A DNA stretch of 64,000 bases. It comes from Neofusicoccum parvum. Its lineage: Eukaryota; Ascomycota; Dothideomycetes; Botryosphaeriales; Botryosphaeriaceae. The stretch's first letter is position 1. The number at the start of each line of letters is the position of its first letter. The DNA lies in the NCBI GenBank assembly GCA_020912385.1, contig CP087218.1, forward strand, positions 1,178,001 through 1,242,000, written 5' to 3'. This document shows, piece by piece, positions 55,073 through 64,000 of the stretch. The translations under genes and the position numbers were made by a program. The notes under the pieces were generated by a model that made no database searches, was not told the origin of the DNA, and saw only the letters and a list, made by a program, of their open reading frames with translations.

Positions 55073-56388
55073 ATGGCCACTACAACGACAACTCATGCTG
55101 AGCCCGTGGAAGATGGGGAGGTACTGTCAATCTGGTGTATGAGTGCGCCTCGGCATCGACCTATAATGCTGACTGTCATAGTACGTTTACTTCCACTCGG
55201 GCTCTCAAGCAACCTATCGCAAAGTCAGCAAAGCAACCAAGGGAGAATTCACTTCTATCCCGGAGATTGACATTTCCAAAATCGATAGCCACTCGCTGGA
55301 AGAGAGGAAGAAAATTGCGAAAGAGATATACGACGCTTGCAGCGTATCTGGGTTCTTCTATTTGATCAACCATGGCATTCCCGAGGAGGTCTTGAACCAG
55401 ACGTTCGAGATTATGAAGAAGTTCTTCGCGCTTGACCATGACACCAAGATGGATGCGCATGTGCAGAAGAATCCGGCCATCAGGGGTTATGAACCGCCGT
55501 TGGAAACCCGGAATGACCCAAGAACGAAAGGAGGTATGATCAAATCCCCCTTTGAATAATGAAGAGAAAGGTCTGACTGGGTACCCAGACTTCAAAGAGG
55601 CTTTTACCATGGGCGACTGCGTGATTGAGCCCGAACAAGACTACAAGGGAAGAGTGGGAGCGGACCCTCCATCTTACATAACCAAACCTCAGAACATCTG
55701 GCCAGCGGGCGCACCATTCTTCAGAGAAGGGTTGTACAAGTACTACAGTCATGTCTTCCCGCTCGCCATGAAGCTGGTGCGCATCTTTGCGCTGGCATTT
55801 GGGCTGGAGGAGACGGCGCTTGACGATATCTTCAAGTTTCCCATTACCGGAATGAGGGCTCTGCACTACCCTCCTCAGCCAGCGGACGAGGTTGGGACCA
55901 TCGGCCTGGGCGCTCACACTGATTTTTCCTGTAAGCTGATTCATCTCAACTGCAGGGTGTCTCCCCAAAGCTGACAAGCCCTAGGGCTCACAATGGTCCT
56001 TCAAGATTCCGTCCCAGCTCTTGAGATCCTGAACAAGGATGGCGCGTGGGTGCAAGCGCCGCCGAAGCCAAACTCATTTGTCTGCAACGTAGGACAGTAC
56101 CTGGAGCGGCAGACCAACGGCAAGTTCGTGGCCACGGTGCACAGAGTCCGAAACCAGACGGGAGAAAGGCGGTACTCGCTGCCGTTCTTCCTCACGCCCG
56201 ACCCGGACGCCAACATTCACGTGCTGGACAGCTTCATTGCGGCGGGCGAAAAGGCAGAATACGAGCCGTTCAACGTCGGAGACTTGTACATCCGGAGAGT
56301 TCTGCCTGCACGACACAAGCACCCGACCAGCATCAAGTACAAGGATGTGCCTGAGTCGGAATGGAAGTACGAGTTGCTGTACGGCTGA
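55073..56388 (+). CDS. 2-oxoglutarate/Fe(II) oxygenase, isopenicillin-N-synthase-like
   Basis: Soluble non-heme iron oxygenase that probably hydroxylates a small molecule. Exons are 55073-55120, 55182-55533, 55589-55930 and 55985-56388, giving 381 residues. The N-terminal DIOX_N region shows SIPEIDISKID and YDACSVSGFFYLINHGIP. The iron triad is His243 and Asp245 (GAHTDFSW) with His300 (ATVHRVRN), and Arg310-x-Ser312 (RRYSLPFF) binds 2-oxoglutarate. All catalytic residues are present, so it should be active. The Trp after HTDFS is split by intron 3. Its substrate may be related to that of the divergent MFS transporter, which is inference only. Confidence 0.9.
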
Positions 56389-57027
56389 AATGCGGCGCTG
56401 GATGCAGCCGGAGCGGCGCGGATACGAAGGGGCACTGCAGACTGACCGGTGTTGGCCACGTCGAGTTCTGAAACGAGTCCGAGGGAAAAAAACGTCCCGG
56501 TCAGGCGGATGGTGGTGATAGATAGTCGGTGGGCTGCGAGTCAATTGAGTCGTGTTTGAATCAGCAGCGGTGCTCGTCCGCGACGATCATGGCACGCGGT
56601 GAGAGACGAGCTGTAAGGCGCGATCGAGCCTGAGTCGCGTGGGTGATGAACTGATCGGAGGTCCGGCGACGGCGATCTGGCGGCGGTGGTGATGGATGTG
56701 CCGTGTCGCGTGGCCGCCAGAGCCTCTGGTGTGGGAGCGCCGGGTGCCTGGGTGCCTGGATGCCTGAGGCAGCCGCACGTGAAGGCGCAGGGATGCTGCT
56801 CCGCACTGGCAAGCGGAGGCGGCGGCGGCTCCCGGCCGAGCGCAGCCGCGGCATCTTGATTACCACGCTCCAAACCGAGAGCCTCCGTCAACCCCACACT
56901 CGTCCATGTCCATATCCATATCCTGCCTGTACAGCTGCCTTGTTCCATCCGCACCGCACCGCCCTCGATCCCTCGCGCGACCTCACTAATTACCGACCCT
57001 ATACGCGTCGTCCGCCACACTTCCGCC
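56389..57027. other. Intergenic, oxygenase to PEX5
   Basis: No supported gene. It holds the oxygenase 3' end and the PEX5 promoter; the last 150 bases are C-rich. Confidence 0.55.
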
Positions 57028-59034
57028 ATGTCCTTCCTCGGAGGCGCCGAGTGCTCCACCGCCGGCAACCCACTCAGCCAGTTCACCAAGCACGTACAAG
57101 ATGACAAGTCGCTACAACGAGACCGTCTGGTCGGCCGGGGTCCAGGCATGCAAGAAGGCATGCGGAGCCAGGCCATGGGAGGCGGTCAAGAGCACGTACG
57201 TACAGCTCTGCCACCCGCGGACATGTCGAAGTGCTAACAGCTGTGGCGGCAGATGATGGACGAATTCATGCGCGAGCAGTCCCACCTCCCCCAAGCCGCC
57301 GGCCCGGCCTCGCCCTTCGCCATGGAGCAGATGCGGCGTGAGCTGGAGCAAGCCTCGCGCGCCCAACACAACGGCTCGCCTGCCTGGGCAGCCGAGTTCG
57401 ACGTAGGCCGGGAAGCTGGTCCCGTCGACCCCACCTTTCAGAACGCTCGCCCAGGATTCAACCCCGCCGAGTTCGCCAAATTCCAGCAGATGGGGACAAA
57501 TGCGCCTGGGCGGACAGCTAGCCCGGTGACCAGTGGTCCGTCAGGGATGATGGGCTACCAGCGCCCCATGTTCGGCGCGGGTATGGGCATGGGCATGGGC
57601 ATGGGCATGGGAATGGGGGGCATGGGGATGATGGGGCAACCTATGATGCAAAACCAATTTCAGCAAGCACCGCAAGATGCTAAGGGCAAGTCGCGCATGG
57701 TGGAGCTCGACGACAAGGATTGGGAGGCCGAGTTTGCCCAGCTCGAATCCACCAACCAAACAGACCTCGATGCCCTGGACAAGGAGGCAAATGCAGCCAT
57801 GGAGGCAGAGCTGAACGACTATGACAGGTCAGTCCTCTCCGAGACTAACGAGTTTGGCGATTTTGAAAGCATCTGGCGGGGCATTCAAGCTGAGACCGCA
57901 AATGCCAGAGCTCTCGTGGACGACGAGGAATTTGCCAAGAACATGCACATGGGCGACCTGGACCAGTGGGAGGGCTTCGATGGCCTGAACACGCATTCCT
58001 CTCTGCGCGACCCGAACATGGGTGACTACCTCTTCGAGCAAACGAACCCCTTCAAGGACGTGACCGATCCATTTGCAGAGGGTCTTGCTATTCTGCAGAA
58101 TGGTGGCAACTTGTCTCTTGCTGCTCTCGCCTTCGAAGCTGCAGTGCAAAAAGACCCTCAGCATGTTGAAGCCTGGACGAAACTAGGCGCAGCACAGGCA
58201 CAGAACGAGAAGGAGTCTCCAGCCATCCGTGCCCTGGAGCAAGCCATGAAGCTCGACCCAAATAACCTCGAGGCTCTCATGGGTCTTGCAGTATCATACA
58301 CGAACGAGGGCTACGACAGCACCGCCTACCGGACGCTAGAAAGATGGCTCGCCACCAAATATCCTCAGCTCATCAAGCCTGAAGACGTCTCCACAGCTGC
58401 TGACGTAGGCTTCACAGATCGACACCTTCTGCATGAGAAGGTGACAGACCTTTTTATCAAGGCCGCTCAGCTTTCGCCTGCAGGGGAGCAGATGGATCCC
58501 GACGTACAGGTCGGCTTGGGTGTGCTCTTCTACGGCGCCGAGGAGTACGATAAGGCGGTCGACTGCTTCGGCGCGGCGCTAGCCAGTACGGAAACCGGTA
58601 CCAGCAACCAACAAGACCAGGTGCATCTGTTGTGGAACCGGCTGGGCGCGACGCTCGCGAACTCGGGGCGCAGCGAGGAAGCCATCGACGCCTACGAGCG
58701 CGCGCTGGCGCTGCGCCCGAACTTCGTCCGTGCGCGATACAACCTCGGCGTCTCCTGCATCAACATCGGCTGCTTCGAAGAGGCGGCGCAGCACCTGCTG
58801 GGCGCGCTCGCCATGCACAAGGTCGTGGAGCAGGAGGGCCGCGAGAAGGCGCGCCAGGTCGTCGGCGACGGCGTCGACGAGGCGGAGCTGGACAGGATGA
58901 TCAGCCAGAACCAGTCAACGAACCTGTACGACACACTGCGGAGGGTGTTCAGCCAGATGAACAGGAGAGATCTGGGCGACATGGTCGGTCCGGGAATGGA
59001 CATCGAGCGTATGAGACAAGAATTCGACTTCTGA
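57028..59034 (+). CDS. PEX5: Peroxisomal targeting signal 1 receptor PEX5
   Basis: Cycling import receptor that binds C-terminal SKL-type signals in the cytosol and docks at the peroxisome. Exons are 57028-57195 and 57253-59034, giving 649 residues. The N-terminus carries Cys9 (GGAECSTAGNPLSQF), the conserved residue ubiquitinated for recycling. Aromatic docking motifs are at Trp101 (WAAEF), Trp213 (WEAEF) and Trp264 (IWRGIQ). A Gly-Met repeat (about residues 168-180) lies in the disordered part. TPR repeats run from about residue 330 to 600, including VEAWTKLGAAQAQNEKE, LDPNNLEALMGLAVSYTNEG and FVRARYNLGVSCINIG. The short first exon ends at GGGQEH. Confidence 0.96.
57582..57617 (+). repeat. 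PEX5: Gly-Met hexanucleotide repeat in PEX5
   Basis: GGGCAT-type units (GGT/GGC/GGA/GGG ATG) are repeated about six times in a row, giving (Gly-Met)n in the disordered N-terminal half. It is likely variable in length. Confidence 0.7.
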
Positions 59035-62000
59035 TGAGATTAACGGAGGGCGAGGGTTCAGAGGATGATGAAAATGCAACCAGCACTGGTGAAACGCACG
59101 CAAGCTGGGTTGCTGTAGCAATATCAAACGGAGAGGTTTGCAACAGGAGCGGCGTTCGGACGGTTGGACGGAAGGGTACATCGGCGGGCAAACGGGATGT
59201 GTGGCACCGCAGACACAGACACCCGTGGGACTATTACTTAGGGCAACGACTTGCAAACGACGAGCTTTTCTGGCTGGCACCGTCACCGTGTTTCGCAGCC
59301 CGTGCGTTTAATTGTGGCCTGTGAGACGTGACATCATGATCTGTTTTCTAGCTGTCCGCGGAGTTGGGGTCTGACTACTCGCATCATCTTACGAGCGTCG
59401 ATCTGCATGTGTCATTTGTCGGGACGGCGCTATATCGACAATGCGCATGGGCAGCATTCATTGATGCGGCGGTCGCGAACGGCCCTTTTATTCATTGGGG
59501 GCGGATATGAGATTGGGCATTTTGCTAGTTCGACAATCCTCTTGCCATTTTCTCAAATATTCGAGTCAGAAGGACCGACCGCCTCATCGTCACCCATTGT
59601 CCGAGTTACACTTGGCGGCGCGGCTGATCGACTCCTTCGTGCGCTCCTCCAAATTTCCAGCCACGTGGAAGATTGTAGGGACTGGTGCGCGCGCACCGTC
59701 ACCGTCCCGTCCGCCCGCGCGTTCGTTCCACCATCATCGAAGACATGCGTCTGTGTGCTCCTCGTGTGACCAAGTGTCCCGCGGCTCCGGCGGGGAGGTT
59801 CCAAAACTCGTTGTTAGAAAGGTCAATCTCCCGCGCTGCGCGTGTATGTGTGTGCCTCGCGCATGAGCCTCGGGAGGGGTGCTCACCTTGCGACAGTCAT
59901 GAAGAAGCTTTTTGAATCCCGTGCCGCATGCGAACGACATTGGCTGACATTTGACATTTTTCGCCCAATGGAGGGGACGTTCTTTGATGCGCGCGCGTTT
60001 TGGAATTTAGTGAACTCTCTTTTCTCCCGCGCTGAGGAAGTGTGTGTGTGCCTTCAATCAAATGGTCAAATGATGGCGGGAAGTTCCATTTCTGGTGTCT
60101 GGCTGCCAGGGAAGAACGCTGGAAGTGGTGTGCTCATGCATGCAGCGAACCCTAAAACTTGAGTTTTGGGCGAATCCGACGAAGTGTATGTGTGTATGTG
60201 TGCTTGCTTGTGCCGTCCATTGGGTCTGATCTGGCGCTGCCAGAAACCGCGAGGGCGGGTCGAACAGGCCGAGGGAGAGAGTCAGTTGACCTCGCATGCT
60301 GTCGCAGATTTGAAGTCGTTGCCGCTTGCTCAGACGTCGTTGGTCCGCGGCGTCCTTGGAATATTGGAGGATACCGGCGAACGGCAATTGCCATATTACG
60401 CGTACCGGATGCAGGCTTCCAGCTTCCCACGCGTGTGGTGGCCCTAACCTGTTGTTGCAGTATTCCGCGAGCTGGCCACAAAGTCGTTGCCGCGCCCTCC
60501 TCTGTTGCGACGCGTGGAGTTGGAGGTTCCGGTGGTTGCCTGGGAGCTTGTGACTATGGCCCGGCACGGGTTGGCTCACGCAGATTGCCACCTCTGGTGC
60601 CGCGCTCCAAGAGCCGGCAACGTCTTGCGTGTCGTCACCCCGGGCGACGAGCTTGATGCAACGGCTCTCGATCTCTGTTAACATCAGCCTTGCCCATATT
60701 ACCATACGGTTCGACCGGGCCGGGGAATGGGTCGCTGAAGTACTCTGACTGCGAGCGTATCAGTGCCAGCCATGTGTTGTTGAAACTCATAGTAGAAACG
60801 TTATAGGCTTCCATGCTTCCTCCACTTTCTGGCGGTGCACCCGCGGCGCGCGAAGGGATCCGAGGCCTGGGGAGACTAGGACGGTTCGGGCAGTCCCTGC
60901 TAGGGACGAACGACGAGAGCCAAAAAGAAAATTCCGCCCGATCTTCTGGAATGCGCAATCTCATCGCGAATCAAGCCTCGTTGATGTTCGTGAGTCACCG
61001 TTTCACCAGAACCGGCAGCCACGACCTTGCGGCAATCCCGTGGAGACAAGCTCGTCTGGGAAGCGAGCGTCCGGGGCTGTTTGGTTTGCTAGCATCGCAA
61101 GGTTCAGAAAAGGTTATTAAGCCAAGCCCGTCGGAAAGTTTGGGCGGGCAGGGACATGGGATGCAATGCATTGAAGTCGGCTGGAAACGGAGGCCCGTGT
61201 TGCGGCCGCCTTGGGGCAGCTGGCGCGCCGAAAGCAGGCAATGGTGGAGCTCCGAGCAGGCCGGCCCGCTGCACATTATTGCCATTTTCTTTTCGCCAGG
61301 CTGCTTGATTATTTGCATTGCTGACGCTGCTCGCGGCCGGCGCAGGGCTTGGTGTGGCTTGAGCTGAGCGCTGCGTGTTCCTGGCGGGCTGCCGCGCAAA
61401 GAGAGGCCGCCAGAGCCTCGAACCTCAGCCTGCGTCCGGGGCCGGTGTGCAGCAACCGGTGACGCTGCGCTGGATCGCAGGTGGGGCTGGCGCGACGCGC
61501 ATTCCCGGACGCAGCTGTGGGCGTCTCACCATCGTGAGTTGGCTCTGGACGGCTCTGTGTGCGGGCGCCGCTGCGGGCTGCCTGTGGGCTGACGGCACCC
61601 GCTCGCTGCTGGCCTAGGGGCCGATCACGGGAGCGGCGCCGCGGGTACCTAGTCTAGCGGTGCCTGACCGCTCTTCTGGCAACAGCACGGCGACTGCTGC
61701 TCGTAGCGCGCGCTGGAGCGCGGCGAGATCGCGGGAGGGCCCTTATTTAAGCTGCCGGCGGTTGACGTCGGTGATCGAGATGCAGGCCGGGGGCGACAGC
61801 AGATGGAGCCGTCTCCGGTGCAAGCGCCGCGCGTGTCACTGGCCCCCGACTGATGGAAGCTGCCGTCCGACATGATGCGCAGACGCTCGCCGTCACTCGT
61901 CAGCGGGCCTGCTGATGGACAGCGTTGGGAGCACGCCCGCTAGTGGCCGGCGGAGGATGCACGAACCAGTTCAAGATCAGCGTTTCATGACATCTCTTAG

Positions 62001-62818
62001 CCCGGGTTCCCCTCAGAGGCCGCTGCGCTTCCCTGCACGCCTGCAGAAGAGACGACGCTGTGCGCGGTGGAGGTCCACGGCTGTTGGTCGACGTGGTGCG
62101 CAGCTTTGGTTTGGCTCTGGCTCCAGCGCTGCCGCCCCTCGCGCGCCGTCGCCCGCAGCCCGCAGCCCGCCGCCCGCCGCCCAGCCCGCAGCCGGCGCTC
62201 GAATCAATCATCGCGCGGAGGTGAGGGTGTGTATCGTCCGGATGCTCAATGTCATCCGCAGCGCAGGCGCTCCTTGCTGGCCCCCAAGGCCGCGTGCCCA
62301 AGCCCAACAATGCTCGGACTTACCGCAATCTCCAACAGGCGCGGGCGGTGACTAGGGGCCGCGCCGATTGCTGTCCGCGTGTCCCTTGCATGTGGCAGAG
62401 CGTGTTGGCAGGACCGCCGCCGCGGGCCCCTCTTGAGTCGGAGCAGAGTCTCTCTTCGTCGGCCCCGTGCCGGCCTGACCAGCGTCGAGCCGCCCGTCTG
62501 CCGTTTGCACGGTGACTAAACCAGGTGAGGCTCCCCCTGTCGGCACGCTGTTGCTGGGCGCGTGCGTTCTCACACGGTCAATGGCTGGGCGCTGTGTGAC
62601 AGCGCCTGGTGGCCCGCCCGCCGAGCCAAGTGGGCTCCGTGGCCGTACATCCTTGCGCGTCTCGGGAACATGCCTGGCAGGGATGCTCTCCATCAGGGCG
62701 TCTATTATTACGGCGCGGCGCTGCGACTAGCTGCTGCGAGTGCGAGGCACAACGCCATCTACCTGCAAGGCGCGAAGCTACTGTAGCTCCCGTCGCTGCG
62801 GTTCTGCAATCTGCATCG
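59035..62818. other. 3.8-kb region without a supported gene
   Basis: Several open frames of 100-215 codons occur on both strands but overlap each other, and none has a recognisable motif. TG-rich runs occur around 60183-60203. A TTATTTAA box is at about 61742-61749, and GC-rich Ala/Arg/Pro-coding sequence fills 61.3-62.5 kb. The right end probably contains the promoter and leader of the next gene. Confidence 0.45.
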
Positions 62819-64000
62819 ATGTCGGCTCCAATCATGTTCTCTCCGCCCCCCAGGCGCCCTGGGAGGAGCAGGAATATAAGTCCTGCAGACGCTCCGCCCC
62901 CGCGAGTCCCTTTGCCGCCTCAACACGCCCGCACCCGTTCTTCGCGCAGCCGTCCGTCACGGCCGGCCACCACCGAAGGCCCAAAGTCATTCCCTCCGTC
63001 CAAGATGCCGGCTCCGCTGCTGTCCGAAGCCGAGTACGCCGCCTTGCCAATCAGTGTCCAGTGAGTGCACCTCTTGCTCCTGCCGACTCGCGCGCTTTTC
63101 TGGAACGCTCCCTGTCATGCGCGTCCGCTGTCTCACTTCACCCTGCCGTCCCAAAAAGCGGTCAAACTTTCTTTCGCCATGCTCGCGCGTGTTTGCGTAT
63201 AGGTGCTGCTGTCGCCTGCATATGCGCAAGCCCCGCATGCGGCTTGGCCGTTCTTTGCCCGCGCCGTCTCCTTACTAACAACTCCACCATTCCTAGGCGC
63301 AAATACTTCTCGTCTCTTGAGCGTTTGAGAATCGAGCGTTCCGCGCAACCCGTTCCCGACATAAACTGCCTGCCGCGCCGGCCTCAGACCGCCCGCTCGT
63401 CCCAGCGAAGCGTCAGCCATTCCAGGTCCGAAAGCCGTGGCCGCCGCCGGTTAAGGAAAGCGCAAACAACCAACGACATCACCGAAGCCGAAGCCCAATG
63501 GTTCCTCTCCCTCCCGGACAAGATTATTAAGACCTGCCTGAGCCGTGAAGAAGCAATCCTGCTGGCCGGACGTTGCGAAACCTTCCTGCTGGATTCAGAC
63601 AGCACCTCGGACCTGCCGAAGGAGCACGAGATCACCCACCTGCCCGTGGAGAAGAGGAGATCAAGATCCTTCCAGGGAGACTCTATCATCGACCAATACC
63701 TTGAATCCCAGGAACACCCAGACTCTTCCGACGACATGCCGCACCAACGTACAACATCCCGTCCGCAAACTAGTCAGAGGCGGGCCTCTTTCCGGAGAAC
63801 AATGTCGCTCTCTAACACTTTCACAAGACTGTCCACATCTTCTGCCCCTCCCCTCCCTTCTCCTTTGTTCCACCCTGCTGCAAAGGCCGCCAATATCCGG
63901 CCCCGGGCAACTTCCAACATCGTGACCTCCCGCTACGGCGGTGAGGTTGAGTCGGAGACCAAGTACTACCAGGACCCTGACGCCCGCATGAAGCTCCGCT
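62819..64000 (+). CDS. Unrecognised low-complexity protein, 5' part only
   Basis: Two exons are visible, 62819-63060 and 63297 to the window edge, joined in phase as SVQRKYFSSLERLRIE. The reading frame is open to base 64000, so the gene is truncated by the window, with about 315 residues seen. The N-terminus is Pro/Arg/Ser-rich. A short conserved-looking segment SEAEYAALPISVQRKYFSSLERLRI is followed by basic Ser/Arg-rich sequence, and then a helical patch ITEAEAQWFLSLPDKIIKTCLSREE. I do not recognise the family. The 236-nt intron holds CTAAC at about 63276 and ends CCTAG. An alternative start is the Met five codons downstream. Confidence 0.65.

Noticed and set aside
60813..61367. 184-codon plus-strand frame as a gene
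   Set aside because: It has no motif or convincing promoter, and a 134-codon frame overlaps it on the other strand.

Overview
This window is nuclear DNA of a filamentous ascomycete (Pezizomycotina). The Dothideomycetes are my best guess, but that is an inference from overall protein flavour and not proven. The evidence is: short spliceosomal introns (about 50-90 nt) with CTRAC/TACTAAC branch sites, single-copy genes lying on both strands without operons, and typical fungal proteins (UDP-GlcNAc transporter, protein O-mannosyltransferase, BtgE-like GH17 wall protein, fungal-type cytosine deaminase, ATG14, thioredoxin reductase). I rebuilt 22 protein-coding genes exon by exon. For each complete model the summed exon length is a multiple of three and the conserved motifs read through the splice junctions. 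I found no transposon, rRNA, CRISPR array or convincing tRNA.

Layout, 0-20 kb: a PP2A B-type regulatory subunit (CDC55 type), a YEA4-like nucleotide-sugar transporter, PMT4 (with a 5'UTR intron), a secreted tannase/feruloyl esterase, a small GRF zinc-finger protein and an intronless 1209-residue Cu+ P-type ATPase, all on the plus strand. 20-27 kb: HEM12 (minus) and mitochondrial MSH1 (plus) start 221 bp apart. They are followed by a hexapeptide-repeat sugar O-acetyltransferase whose last exon encodes a C-terminal membrane anchor. 27-31.2 kb: about 4.3 kb with no gene I can support.

31-45 kb: a mitochondrial two-RRM protein (start codon split by an intron) and TRR1 (a 7-nt microexon) on the minus strand. 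TRM82 (minus) and ribosomal P0 (plus) then share a 236-bp divergent promoter. A GNAT-like protein and a YDJ1-type DnaJ (minus) and FCY1 (plus) follow. 45-59 kb: an unrecognised 191-residue coiled-coil protein (minus) lies divergent to ATG14 (plus). Next come a BtgE-like GH17 protein (plus), a Dal5-type MFS transporter (minus) divergent to an IPNS-like 2-oxoglutarate/Fe(II) oxygenase (plus), and PEX5 (plus). 59-62.8 kb is apparently gene-free. A low-complexity protein starts at 62.8 kb and runs off the window.

Most genes are housekeeping and do not form one pathway. The parts that stand out are the gene-structure oddities (GC-AG introns, microexon, split ATG, in-frame removable intron), the tail-anchored acetyltransferase, and the MFS/2OG-oxygenase pair. 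I see no convincing new multi-gene system. The MFS/oxygenase pair is the only functional mini-cluster candidate.
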